Positions 45,201 through 56,558 of a stretch of 64,000 nucleotides of DNA are shown piece after piece (within the stretch, counting starts at the first letter, position 1; each line of letters begins with the position of its first letter). This DNA is from Narthecium ossifragum (lineage: Eukaryota > Streptophyta > Magnoliopsida > Dioscoreales > Nartheciaceae). Location: assembly GCA_963920575.1 (NCBI GenBank), contig OY986967.1:20849648-20913647 (forward strand), in the 5' to 3' direction. A program made the position numbers and the translations under genes. The notes beneath the pieces are model-generated. The model was not told the origin of the DNA and did not search any database. It was given only the letters and a program-made list of their open reading frames with translations.

Positions 45201-46096
45201 AATCCTCATTAAAGTGTATACATTCTTGACCGAAGGCACTTGCAGATTCTAGCTATGAGAAAGCATAAATGCCCTTAAAAGAGTTTCTGAATCAAATCAA
45301 CAACTTCAAGCTCCAAAAGGGTTGCATCAAGGAAAAAGAGGGGAACAGTAAGTACTATGAACTACAACAATTTTATCCCCGATCTCACAACTAAGGATTT
45401 TCTCGGACTGCAATTGCACTAGACTAAGTCAGATGTGCACCAAAAAATTTCCAATCTAGCAAACAGTTGTGGGGACAGTAATCAAAAAAGAAAGAAGATA
45501 GATGATTGATCTTCATGTAAATGAAATCCACAAAGCATGCAGATCCCGTTGTACCTGGTTGCACAAGCACCTCCGTTGTCTTCGGTTGCTTGGTTGCCCT
45601 CGTTCTCCTTCGGATATGTGAGCTTTGCTAAGAATATGTTGGGAGAGACCGAGAGAGCTTGGAAGAGAGGGAGGAGGCGGCGTTGGGGACCTTAGGGTAT
45701 CATCGGCGTTGCCTGGTTGATGCCGATCGGAGCGATCGCCACTTGCCAGATCGAGAGAGCTGGAGAGAGCTTGGAAGAGAGGGAGGAGGCAGCGTTGGGG
45801 TTAGGGTCTTAGGGAGGAGGCGGCGTCGGGACTCGGGAGGGAGGCAGATCGGGTTAATGGTTAGTCTGGGTTAGTGGGTAGTCTGGGTTAACTGGTTAAT
45901 GGGTAGTCGGGTTATTCGGTTCTGACCCGACCCAAACCAAACTTTTTTTTCAAGAACCGAACCGAATCGAGAACCGAAGTTTTCGTACATGTCAGAACCG
46001 AACCAAACCGAATGGACCGAAGAACCGAACCGACTGGACCGAACTAATTCGGTTTGGTTCGGTTTTTCGGGTTCGGTTCGGTTCTGCTCACCCCTA
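42211..46096 (-). mobile_element. hAT deletion derivative, 3.9 kb, TSD ATCACAAC
   Basis: Inverted termini TAGGGGTGAGCATTCGGTTC and TCGGTTCTGCTCACCCCTA, with an exact 8-bp duplication ATCACAAC (42203-42210 and 46097-46104). Both ends hold dense AACCGAA repeats, the probable transposase binding sites. The only coding part recognised is a BED zinc finger (44143-44607); catalytic and dimerisation domains are absent, so it is non-autonomous. The interior has many small tandem repeats, such as CCTGAAATTAATACACTTC near 42427-42605 and a 43-bp unit near 42798-42880. Confidence 0.93.
44143..44607 (-). pseudogene. hAT transposase N-terminus with BED zinc finger
   Basis: 154 codons. The BED finger reads VWTHFEKFTDPTDGKQRGKC, then NYCQKIF with C-X2-C, followed by SSLKKHILKCK (H-X4-C), which is the DNA-binding module of RICESLEEPER/DAYSLEEPER-type hAT transposases. 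Downstream NQEHSRKALAQMIILN resembles the start of the next conserved region and then stops at 44143. The rest of the transposase is not in the element. It could still produce a DNA-binding peptide; that is speculation. Confidence 0.8.
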
Positions 46097-46331
46097 ATCA
46101 CAACTACTGTGAATCCTATCACACCTACTGAGAATCCTTCAAGCCCCTTCTACCTCCCTTATGATGATCATCTCGGCCAAGTCTTGGTGGCTCAACGTCT
46201 TACCACCAAGAACTCCAATTCCTGAAGTCGTGCAATGATTCATGGGTTGCAAGCCAAGTGCAAGTTGGGCTTCATAGATGGTAAAATCCTTGAACCTAAT
46301 CCCACTTATGTAACCTATCCATCTTGATTAG

Positions 46332-48023
46332 TGATGAGACGTGAAAAGTACACACATTAACCCCTTAATTTACCTTTATTAGTCTTCGAGCAAGGTATTT
46401 CTAATAATCTTCATGGTATTTCAGGTACAAGAGCCCTCAACAGAAGTTAGATCAACATTGGAGCGTAAACAAGCCTATTCGAGCACATTTAGGTACATGG
46501 GTCAACTTCAAAGATTAAAATGTACCTTCTCAAGAAGAACCAGATAATGTGCCATATATCATTGGAAATCTCTGGAAGTCTAGTTTCTGGAGAATTTTAT
46601 GGTTTATGATTCCGAGTTTCCTAGATGAAGTTATGGCATTTTTCGTACCAATGCGCAGTGCTGAATAGCAAAAGAGATAATATGCAGAAAAGAAGATCGA
46701 TCTTCTGTGTATAAAAGATCGATCTTTGTACTGTAGCAGAGAGCAGTAATTCAAAGGATCGATCTTCTCCCTATAGAAGATCGATCTTTGTACTGTAGCA
46801 GAGAACAGTAATTCAAAGGATCGATCCTCTCCCTATAGAAGATCGATCTTCTGCGGGCGCAGCCAGTTTTACGAGATAAAAAGATCGATCTTCACCCCTA
46901 GAAGATCGATCTTTCAGTGCCAGTTAATCAAAATGAAGGGCCCAGATGTAATCTGAAGGGGAGAAGCTTGAGGGCTATAAATACCAAACTTTGGGCTCTT
47001 ATTGGGGATTCCTTTGGACAAGAAGAGTCTAAGGAAAGGGGCAACCCCCTTGGGCAAGGAAGGGAGCTCTCATCCAAGAGGGAGGAGATTGATGAAGAAG
47101 AGGATCCATCTCTTCTCCATGGCTTCTCCATCGAAGATGAGTAGCTAATCTATTTACCTAGTGGAATACCATGATGTTTTAGGTTTTCTTTATAGTTTTC
47201 TTTGGATTTTTAGATGTTGTAAACCCTATTGAGACAAGATTGTATGGATTTATTCTTCATTTCTATACCTTTGTAGTGGGATTCTAATGTTGGATGGATG
47301 GATTCTTTGGTATGCATAAGCTAGAACCTTGTGCCCAATTGGTGTTTGTTGATATTCCCCAATGAGTAGGTTGTGCTAGAACCATGGCCACTTGTGTTGA
47401 AGGGAGTCTTGGCTCTAGGTTAAGGACTTGGTTGTGCTAGAACCACTCCAATCCACATCTGACCTAGCATCTATCCTATTTTTGTAGTGTATTGGATGTG
47501 ATGTGCTAGAACCACATTGATCCATTACCGTACTCCATACAACCCGATTCCTTGCGACGAGATGATCCTAACCCAACCTCTCGTTGGCGATGATCATAGC
47601 TAATCCCTCGATCGTCGACTTTCTAGCATACACCTAGTGTGACGGATAGTCCTTATCCGGTTATTCGTTAGCGACGACCTTTGTTAGCCGTAAGGTAGTC
47701 GATATTGTAGTGTCTCGATAGGATTGCGCATCTTGATCCATTAGAAAGCTACGATTGAGCCTAATCCGGATTGGGATTCCCTAGGACCTCTTTCTATCCA
47801 TTGAATCATTTATATGGTTTCTTAGTTTTCTTATCATAAAACCCAAAAACCATTTCTTTTATTATCCTTGTAGGAACACTTAGATTGAGCTTGGTAGTTT
47901 AATTGTTTCCATACGCATTCCCTGTGGATTCGACTCGGACTCACCGCTAGCTACCCCCAAGGTAGTTAGTTAGGAGTTTGATTATAAATTTCTAATTTTG
48001 ATCGGGCGCGTTAAGCCGCGACA
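46332..48023 (+). mobile_element. LTR-like block starting TGATGAG, with TATA box and palindrome array
   Basis: Starts TGATGAGACGTGAAAAG and ends near GTTAAGCCGCGACA. It parallels 57918-56559 (start TGATGAGTCACTG, shared TTAATTTA-C-TTTATTAGTCT, similar ATTCCCTGTGGATTCGACTC near the end) and the partial inverted block 49137-49693. CTATAAATACC at 46975-46985 is a good TATA box. It resembles LTRs of the Tat/Athila group, but I found no primer-binding site or target duplication, so solo LTR against truncated element is open. Confidence 0.6.
46691..46914. promoter_or_regulatory. Eight GATCGATC palindromes upstream of a TATA box
   Basis: Copies include AGAAGATCGATCTTCT (46691-46706), AAAGATCGATCTTT (46714-46727), AGGATCGATCCT (about 46817) and AGAAGATCGATCTTCT (about 46837-46852), partly within a 60-bp tandem unit. 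They end about 60 bp before the TATA box at 46975-46985. The location indicates U3 enhancer sites; the binding factor is unknown. Confidence 0.6.
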
Positions 48024-48978
48024 CTTTCCACGTCCCATCAATTAACATGCAAGAGTATGTTGCATTCATGGTTGATGAGCTCAATTTCACCAGATATTGT
48101 TTCAAGTGTTCAATATTGTTACGCCGTGCCTTCTCGTAGGCACGGGTACCTGGTCTCTTCCCTAGTCTCAGTTCTTCCTTAGCCAAATCTATGGCTAGGT
48201 CGAGAGATACCTTTAGGGTTTTAGGAGAAGGACCCTAGGTATTCGACGAGGAAGATGAAGACTGGAGGTAGGAGACGGTAGAGAAGAGGTTACCTTACAG
48301 ATCCTCTTGTGGTTGGCTGGTTACTCTTGGAGATCCACGCCAAGAGAGGTGGAAGAAGAGGGGCGGCGGCCAAGGAGGACGCCTGAATTGGAGCGTGGCT
48401 GGTAGCGGCGGACGGTGGTGGTGAGGGTGGTAGCCGGCGGTTGGAGAAGGCCAGCAAGAGAGAGAAACGTGGGAGGGGCTGGTGGTGGTGGAATATTAAA
48501 TTAAAGCTACTCCTAAGATATCCTACTTTAACTACTAACTTTATTCTTCAATGCATAAAACCTAATACAAGCTAGGGAGGTCCTTTTATAGAGGCCTCAA
48601 GAGAGTCCTACTTCAACTAGAGAACTACCTTGCTTTAATCAGCAAGTAACCATACTTTCCTACTAAGACTCAATCATAACTCAAACTCCCTAACAAACTG
48701 GACTCAAAATAGGAACTATTAAAACAAAGCATAAACTGGACTCAAACTAGGAAATCAACTAGGAAAGCAATTAAGAACTAACTAAGGAAGTAACCAGCTA
48801 AGGATTAGGATCCCTAAGGCCGGCTTTGGCTTGAGACCTGGTCCAAGGTCGGGTCCTACCAAGGGGTGGGGCCTGACCTGCGTGGGTCCCAACTGGATCT
48901 AGCCCATGTGTGGGCCCTGCCCCATAATTGGGCGTGGGTTGGTCTAGCCCAGGTGGAGCTGGACTTCCAGCCGTATCA
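48024..48978 (-). mobile_element. Unclassified LTR-like block with minus-strand TATA box
   Basis: The minus strand begins TGATACGGCTGGAAGTCC at 48978 and has CTATAAAAGG at 48591-48582, followed by leader-like sequence. It abuts the end of the 46332-48023 block. Together these two blocks separate two halves of a copia gag. No coding domain is recognised; a 64-codon minus-strand frame at 47992-48186 has no known family. Confidence 0.4.
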
Positions 48979-49136
48979 AATATATTGAAACTGTTAGAGA
49001 TCAATGGTTAGATCTAGAAGATCGATATTATCAAGGAAATAGGGCTAGGATTTCTGAGCTACAGTCACAGATTGGTGCTTTTTTACAAGACTCCAACATT
49101 GTCTCGGTCTATTTCACTCAATTGCTGAAATTGAGG
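48979..49136 (+). pseudogene. Copia gag fragment, second part
   Basis: An open frame reads YIETVRDQWLDLEDRYYQGN, then RARISELQSQIGAFLQDSNI, then VSVYFTQLLKL, the central helix region of copia gag-polypeptides. It follows the type of sequence expected after the fragment ending at 46331. It stops at the inverted LTR block at 49137. Confidence 0.75.
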
Positions 49137-49693
49137 GGTGAAGATCGATTTTTTCATCCGGTATAATTGCCTGCGCCCGAAGAAGATCGATCTTTTTAAA
49201 GGAGAAGATCGATCTTTTAAAATAATACACTTTGTCTTCATTCATGCACAGAGAAGATCAATCTTATATAGGGAGAAGATCGATCTTCACAGAAGATCGA
49301 TCTTCATATGCTGTGAAGATTGATCTTTTAATTCTTCATAAAATTTCAGCTTCTTTCTCAACACTGTGCATGGGTACCAAAAATGCCATAACTTCCTCTA
49401 AAAAACTCGGAATCACGGACCGTAAAATTCTCCAGAACTAGACTTAGCTTTTCAATTATATATAGCACATCATCTGGTTCTTCTTGACCAGGTACAGTTT
49501 AATGTTTGAAGTTGACCCATGTAATCTTTTCACCTTCTTTGCTCCTTTTGAATCCTATTTGCTGCATTTTTCAACAAGCTTTGTGAAGCACCATATAAGT
49601 GTAAAACAATACTAAAGAGGCTAATTAAGGATGAAGAATCTAGCAATTGGACTGGTGATTAGGCTGTTCAGAGTGCAATTTCATGCACTCATC
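49137..49693 (-). mobile_element. Inverted, truncated TGATGAG LTR with palindrome array
   Basis: The minus strand starts TGATGAGTGCATGAAATTGC at 49693 and shares TCAAGAAGAACCAGAT and GTTATGGCATTTTTxGTACC with the plus-strand block near 46530-46650. It holds about seven GATCGATC or near-palindromic copies between 49140 and 49330, then breaks off before the TATA region. It is the probable 3' LTR start of the gypsy element whose integrase lies at 50955-54670. Confidence 0.65.
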
Positions 49694-50954
49694 ACACCCC
49701 CCAACCAGCTTATTACTAGTCTCTAGCAATTAAAGCGCACAATGGTAGAATAAAACACACAAGTGGTTAGGGCTGCAAGAGCACATAATAGGAATGCTAC
49801 CTTATCAAGCCAATAGTGCTCTCAGTAGTATAGAACATGAAAAGTCCAATGCTCACACACACACACACAAATACATGAAGCTAACGTCAACACTTCAGAC
49901 ATGCTAATTTCCATCCAGCAATGTATATGTGATGTGATAAGTAAGAGCTACATGCAGAGACAACTTCTATCCACCATAAGTAAAGTAACCTTTCTCTAGA
50001 AGATCACCCAACCCTCGTTACCCACTACAACATGCACTTTTTTTTTTAGATAACTACCAGCTATTTTGCCTTTTGACGCGAGCACTCTCCGCTTTCTGAG
50101 GCGCAGAGACCCGGTTACTTAGCAAAACGCTTAATAGTTTTTTTTATTAATTTTTTATATAAATAGGCACAGCTGAGATCCCTTAAGCTACAACTAGATC
50201 CATGTAACGACCTCGAGCCAGTGACTCCTAAGCCAGATGGCTTTAGGGCACTAAATGTAGAACACTCATCGGACTCAAGAGTCGAATCCAGCGGCTACGA
50301 ATCCAGCTCAAGATTCTCAATTTTTTTCAGCTCACATATTAAGGCAAAGGCTAAGATGACTATCCAGATTAAGACTAGCATGCATATTCCTCCGGTGGAC
50401 ATGATTGCTACTGCACATAGAGTGATGTGTGTGAATCACATAAAATCATACCTTCAAGTTATCAGACATGCCATCCATGCATCAGCCAGACCCATATGAA
50501 GCAACATGTATGATAAGCATAAAATTTTTTGACTCATGTACAATTTCCACAATCATGCTTAATCTACCACTGTTGAACTCAATAAGGTGGCATGCATGAG
50601 ATCATGTATGCCCACACCCCCCAACCGAAAATTCACATTGTCCTCAATGTGTGCTAATCATGGCAAGAGAACAAAATGGGGTGTTGGCTTAAATACTAGA
50701 TAGAACAGATAAGAATGATGAATCTAAATAGGAGTGAGGCCACCAGACAGACTAGCTGAAATCATGCCCAAGGCTTCTCAAGGTGGCCGAATTTCACATC
50801 CCCAGAATGGTTGATCGAAGGTTTCAAGCAAGGTAGACGGTGGTCCAAACATCCTAAACACATAAAATAGCAAACAAAAGCAAATGAGAACGAAAGCAAA
50901 CAAACTAAAACAACCTAACCTAATCAAAAATTGAAATGATAGACAGTAGAAAGG
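49694..50954 (-). other. Gypsy 3' untranslated interior
   Basis: Non-coding. CACACCCCCCAACC near 49694 and 50619 and the sentence-like CATTGTCCTCAATGTGTGC near 50637 are typical of the region between pol and the 3' LTR in Tat/Athila elements. A different, GC-rich insert-like segment occupies about 50040-50180, and GAATCCAGCGGCTACGAATCC lies near 50284. Unclassified otherwise. Confidence 0.5.
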
Positions 50955-51330
50955 TCATCCCTCGTAGATAGGGTCTGCGAGAGGAACGTAATGCTCATCA
51001 ACGTCCGCCTTCTCCGGAATCAGCTTCAGTCGCTGTCCATTGACCTTGAACATCCTCCCATCCTTCGGGTCTTCAATCTCCACAGCCTCATTCTCAAATA
51101 TTCTGTTAACGGGAAAGGGGCCTGTCCAGCATGATCCTAGCTTCCCAGGATGCAGGTGCAACCGCGCTTCATACATGTAGACTTGCTGCCCTTCTTGAAA
51201 CGTTTTCCTCATGATTCGCTTGTCATGGTAGACCTTTGTTTTGTCCTTGAATATACTGGAACTCTCATAAGCATAATTTCTGAGTTCCTCCAGCTCAATT
51301 AGCTAGAGTTTCCGTTCCTGACATGCAGCA
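50955..51330 (-). pseudogene. Gypsy pol C-terminus (Tat/Athila-like), distal part
   Basis: MRKTFQEGQQVYMYEARLHL, then HPGKLGSCWTGPFPVNRIFE, then AVEIEDPKDGRMFKVNGQRL. This is the integrase C-terminal beta-barrel (GPF-type) module of Tat/Athila elements. Upstream it continues in frame (AACQERKL, one stop, LIELEELRNYAYESS) to the solo LTR at 51336, beyond which the same protein resumes at 53818. Confidence 0.88.
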
Positions 51331-51335
51331 TCTAA

Positions 51336-53812
51336 TGTCGCGCCCCGACCCGCGAAAGCCCAACCGGACCGGGCGACGCAAACCGGAACCTACAAAACGC
51401 GAAAAACAAAGCTAGCGAGGGTTCCCTCTAACCTATTGGTCTCCCTAACAATTCACCAAAATCACCCTCAATTACAAGACATTAATTAGCAAAATCTCGA
51501 ACCACAGATTTAAAACTCAAAGTGTTTAATATACATATCCTCGGAGAGGGGAAGATTCGAATACAACATCACTCCCGTAGGAGACTAACTAACCAAAGGT
51601 AAAAGCAGTAAATATCGCCACCTCTCAAAATCCACCAGGCGCCGCCGCACTGCCGACCAACTGCCCGGTAGGGGCCACAGAAGAAGAACTGACGCCTGCA
51701 CCTGCAAAACGCAGCCCGGGTAGGTGTGAGCACTAAGCTCAGTAGGGATCTACACTACGCCACACAGAAGGAAGAGGGAAACGCAACAGTGTCGCCCTCA
51801 AGCCAGACTCGAGTGAGCTACAAGGGTCCCATTACCCTTCACCGGTGATCTCTAGGCATATCCAACCATGGTCACCCCAATGGACTGGGCCCATCCTGGA
51901 TACGCCTAGTGTCGCAGGGTGCCAGCTGTGGTCACCCATCACGGACTGGGCCCACACTGATCCCCTACTGGCAGGAACGGACACTGCCCAAAGAATGAGA
52001 CCCGCCACCAGTGGCATCCTCAACACCTGACTTGAGGCTGACATGACCTCTACAATCATCAAGCAAATAAGTGTACCAGTCATCTAGGCCTTTCATCAAG
52101 TTGACTGGACACTACAATTCAAACCGGGTCCAAACTACCCAACCCCGGTCCTAGGGCTAAGTCCGAGCTTCCAGTCTCGGGACGGCGACCCAAAGATCAC
52201 CCACGCCCTAACCAATGCAACTAATGCACAAATCAACAATACATGCTATGACATACACAAACAAGAGATAGGCATGCAACAGTATGTCAAGGTCAGCATA
52301 CAAGTCAACCGGATCGCTGCAGCGGTACTACCAACCGCTGCCAGCCGATCCGCAGCGGGTCCCGGCATTACGACGGTACCGCGACCGTCACCCGCGGACT
52401 CGTGCAACGGGAAGCAACCCCAAAAACGATGATGAATAGAAAAAAATATTATATTATATTCCGAAATATAATATTATATTCAAAACACCCAAAAGTCCTC
52501 TACTAGAGGCTAATTGATCCCGTCGATCCGACATCCAAACGACGTCGGATTCAAGATCCAACTTAGCCATCAGTAGGTGTATATATTAGGATCATCATAT
52601 CTAAAATCCATAATCATCCAATGGTTGGATTAACGGGAAAACACTAATCAAAATCGCTAATCAAACTAACTTACCAATTTATTGCTGCAACGCAGCCCTC
52701 CAGCAAACAATTCATAAAAAATCGTAAAAAAATCGGAAAAATATGAAATAAAATAGAATGGAAATCTAACGAAGAGATCTACAACTCTTATGTTTATCAA
52801 AACCCAAGATCAAGTACGTTTCGGCCGAAAAACACGCCGCAAGCCGGCTGTTCTTCAAGAACAGCAGAAAACAGAGAAACCGAGCTTAATCATGCATAAA
52901 ACCTACTAAGATCTCAACCAAAGATCATAAAACTCATATCAAAAATTTTACTAGGCATGAGGAATCCAATAAGACAAAGATCAATAAGATCCAACGGCTA
53001 GATCTAAAGAAACCCAAAGAAGAACACAGTAGGTAGAAGAACCTACCGAAGAACGCTAATCCCAGCTGATCCCTCGCAACCAGTCACCAACAAGCCTCCA
53101 AACCAAATCAGGAGCCTTCTTCTCGTTGCCACGGATCCAACGAGCCTTAGAACACCCAATTTGATGGTCGGAGGAGGGAGAACGGAAGAGAAGAAGCTCG
53201 CCGGAGGAGAAGGAGAGAAAACAGAGCCTCGGGAGAGAAGAAAAGAGAAGAAGAAGAAGGAAGGAGGGGAAGGAGAAAAGGAGGAAAAGGGCGAGGGGAC
53301 AGCCGGAAAAAAGAGGGGAGAAAGGCGAAGGAGGGGAGGGAAAGTCCTCCCCTTCTGACAAGAGAGAGCGACGGCCAGCGGCGGCCGTCCTCGCGAAGCA
53401 GAAAAGCCACCGACGCGATTCCGATCAATCGCTCCAAGGAGCGATCGGTCGCTCGCGCCCCGGATCGATCCCCACACCAAGTCGGATCGATCCGACCAAG
53501 TCAGATCGATCCCAACACCAAGTTGGATCGATCCGAGCGGGTCAAAACCCACCGACTCGCTCACGAGTCCGATCGATTGTTCCAAGGAGCGATCGATCGC
53601 TCAAGAGTCGTCAGCTGCCCAAAGGCAAGCTTCCGAGCGCCCGAGCTGGAATCTTTCGATCCCGGGTCCACCTAGCCATTCTAAACAAACACTAACACAA
53701 ACAAGGCTAGTGTGTGCACACGCGGGTGTGAAACAAACCAACAAGACGCAATTTACCAAATTGCCCTTGCGGTCTACAACGAGCCACAGGGGTAGAGACA
53801 CAGGTCCTCACA
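51336..53812 (-). mobile_element. Solo LTR of the Tekay-like family, TSD TCTAA
   Basis: 2477 bp from TGTCGCGCCCCGACCC to GGTCCTCACA, flanked by TCTAA on both sides (51331-51335 and 53813-53817). It is collinear with the LTRs of the 14-kb element but diverged. It has no internal region, so it is the product of LTR-LTR recombination. It splits the integrase of the older gypsy element. A palindrome set lies at 53428-53602. Confidence 0.95.
53428..53602. promoter_or_regulatory. GATCGATC palindromes in the solo LTR
   Basis: GGATCGATCC (53462-53471), TCGGATCGATCCGA (53482-53495), TGGATCGATCC (53524), GAGCGATCGATCGCTC (53587-53602), with the hairpin ATCGCTCC-AA-GGAGCGAT (53428-53445). They occupy the same place as the array in 4912-4990 although the surrounding sequence has changed and the outer arms are largely different (CGATCG-rich). 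Confidence 0.55.
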
Positions 53813-53817
53813 TCTAA

Positions 53818-54670
53818 AGTAAAATTCAGTGACTTAATAGCCCAATATGCCTGATGTTCTAACTCTAGTGGGAGATGATATGGTTTTCCATAGACGAGGT
53901 GAAACGGAGACATCCCCAGGGTACTCTTGTAGGCAGTGCGATAGGCCCACAACGCATCTGATAGCCTCAAGGACCAGTCTTTTCTGTTAGGCCTCACTGT
54001 CTTCTCCAGGATTTGCTTGATCTCCCTCTTGGCGAGTTCAGTTTGCCCATTCGTCTATGGATGATAAGCAATAGAAACCTTATGTGTGACTCCATACCTG
54101 CGCATCAAAGTCTCAAAAGAGCGGTTACAAAAATGTGATCCCTGGTCACTAATAATAACTCCAGAAGTACCAAATCGGGACAAAACATGCTCTTTAAGAA
54201 ACTTGATAACAGTGGAATGATCATTATTCCTACATGCAACTGCTTCCACCCACTTAGACACGTATTTCACATCCAACAATATATATCTAAATGCCCAAAG
54301 GAAGAAGGAAAGGGTCCCATGAAATCTATACCCCATCAATAAAAAATCTCTACAACTTGAATGGGGTTCAAATGCATCATATGCCGCATAGATAAAGCTC
54401 CTAATTTTAGTCATCTATCACATGTTCTGCAGAAAATATTAACATCGCGAAATATAGCATGCCAGTAAAACCCACATTGAAGAATTTTAGCAGTAGTCTT
54501 TTTCATTGAAAAATGGCCTCCACATGCATAAGAGTGACATAATATTATAATGCTCTCAATTTCATGATCAGGGACACAACGACGTATGATCTAGTCAAGG
54601 CAACACTTAGACAAACATGGGTCATCCCAGTAAAAGTTTCTTATCTCAATAAAAAATCTACGTTTATCCT
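53818..54670 (-). pseudogene. Gypsy integrase (Tat/Athila-like), proximal part
   Basis: Minus strand, from about 54670: an H2C2 zinc-binding module (VPDHEIESIIILCHSYACGG, HFSMKKTTAKILQCGFYW, then CRTC), then the catalytic core (ILLDVKYVSKWVEAVACRNN; GVIISDQGSHFCNRSFETLM; HKVSIAYHP), then [20 protein letters not shown] and [20 protein letters not shown]. Stops at about 54595, 54417 and 54057 interrupt it. It joins 50955-51330 once the solo LTR is removed. RT and upstream parts are missing (truncated near 54670). Confidence 0.9.
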
Positions 54671-55369
54671 ACGCACTCCAATGGGAAGGAATCTCATTCC
54701 GTCGCCGGGTCAAGACACCTGACTCTAGTTAAATATCCCCCACTCACTAAAAAAATTCACAAAAATGTCATTCCGTCGTCGAGTCAAGACACCTTACTCT
54801 AGTTAAATGCTAACTCAGACACGTAGAAGGACTTTCAAACTCATGTATATTTTATTCACATTTAAACACATTTGCTAATACCTAAGGGTAAGTACCTGTC
54901 ATCGTTAGTTTAAACAGAATATTAGCTGCATATCTGACTCCATGATTTTTTTTGTGTATTGAACGGGAGTGAAGGATATTTTGTAAATTGTCGGTCCGAT
55001 TTTCGGGGTAATTCTATAAATATGAGTGAATTGAATGATATATTTGTAATTAGCCCTCAAATAAGATAAGGGGGATTTGTCAACAAGTCTATAAAAAAAA
55101 TACCGTACGGCTTAGAGTCTCTATTAACACTTGTTAAGTCGTTTACTACCTTCCTTCGCTCAAAAGACCGAAATACCCCTCTCTAAATATAACTGACCGT
55201 CGTGATCCCTGCCCTAGTCCGTTCATCTTCCCCAATCCAAATTTTTTTAAACCATTTCTTCCCTTTTTCCGCCCGCCCGACGGCCGACGCTAGTCCGTCG
55301 CTCCTTCCTCCTAGATCTCTGGCGACATCCTTCTAAATCATGATATTTCGATGGACCTTGAGCAATGAA
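54671..55369. other. Unclassified intergenic sequence
   Basis: CATTCCGTCG(C/T)CG(G/A)GTCAAGACACC is repeated at about 54698 and 54770, each followed by (T)TACTCTAGTTAAAT or a close form. The rest is AT-rich apart from a CG-rich patch near 55270-55310. No gene seen. Confidence 0.5.
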
Positions 55370-56240
55370 ACTTCTTTACGAGTTACTTTCCATGATTTAT
55401 TTGCAATCACTAGTTACTTTCCATTAGTTACAATCATTAGTTACTTTTCGTCGTGGCACGCATCGAGAACTCAAGTTACTTTTCACAAATCATGGTAAGT
55501 TACTTTCTACAGTACTAATATATGGAATATGAAAAATAGCTTCTAATAATTATAGAAAGTAACTTTCCATTAGTTTAATTCGAAAAGTAACTCTTAAGTT
55601 ACTTTCACGGTTTCACAATTGAGAACTCAAGTTACTTTCTACAAAATCATGGTAAGTTACTTTCCATCAGTTACTTGCACCACCAAAGTTACTTTCCACC
55701 AATAATATGTGAAAAAATCGGCTAAAATAAGGAAAATATGAGGAAAATCACACATTTTCGAGTGCTAACATCTAGATTATAGAAAATAACTTGTAATAAT
55801 TGTGGAAAGTAATTCAAGTTACAAATTACTTTCCGATAGTTACTTTCCGCTAGTTACTTTTCATTAATTACTTTCCACCAATAATATGTGAAAAAATCTC
55901 CTAAAATAAGAAACATATGAAGAAAAATCAAGAGTTCATGTCAACTTATTTTCATTAGTCCCTTTCCATGACTTACTTTCCATTAGTTACAAACAAGGAA
56001 TTTATTAGTTACTTTCAATGAGTATCTTTCCATTAGTTAAAACAGATCCCAAAAACCATTTACCTTCCGAGGGTGCTGCCCCCCGGAAACCCCCCACCAG
56101 GGCGCTACCCCAGGCCCGGTAAACTCTGTGTAGTGTGTCATAGTCGAGCCGGCGACAAAATCCAAGGCACCCAATGCACAACAGTTACTTTCTATTAGTT
56201 ACAATCACTAGTTACTTTCCGTCAATTGTCAATTAAATAA
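55370..56240. repeat. Dispersed array of AGTTACTTTCCAT motifs
   Basis: More than twenty copies of GTTACTTTCC or its complement GGAAAGTAAC occur in under 900 bp, in both orientations and irregularly spaced, sometimes fused as AAAGTAACTTTCC. A GC-rich block (about 56068-56160, containing CCCCCCGGAAACCCCCCACC) interrupts the array. No coding sense. Origin unknown; perhaps the subterminal repeats of an undescribed DNA transposon. Confidence 0.7.
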
Positions 56241-56558
56241 ATTATCTTTTCTCACTAATTGAGTGTGCAACAACAAAAGAAGAGAGCCAGTTAGTTGAAA
56301 TCCAACCTGAAACTGACTTCGCAGTCGCTCTCCAAACCCCAATTCTCCTCCTTTCTTAGAATGATTTGAAAATGGCAACACCCAGGATTTGATTTCTCAA
56401 CAAACCAAACAAAATGTTCCCCAAAACCTATCATATTTGAATGAAAAAAAGCATGTGCTGTTGTTTGGTGAGTGACTATAAGCTATGTGACAACATTCCC
56501 TCCCATTATAGTGGTGAACCAGCTCTATAGAGAAAGAGAGAGAAAGGGAGAGTAATGA

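Larger units (their letters stand above)
42140..46331 (+). pseudogene. Copia gag N-terminal fragment split by a hAT element
   Basis: If 42211-46104 (the hAT element plus one target duplication) is removed, one frame reads through the junction: STTSVASPITTTVNPITPTE, then NPSSPFYLPYDDHLGQVLVA, a stop at about 46224, then SRAMIHGLQAKCKLGFIDGK. This is the N-terminal module of copia gag-polypeptides. It is cut again at 46331 by the LTR-like block at 46332; a likely continuation is at 48979-49136. It is a fragment only. Confidence 0.75.

Noticed and set aside
47992..48186. 64-codon minus-strand frame at the end of the TGATGAG LTR
   Set aside because: No recognised domain and it crosses an LTR boundary.
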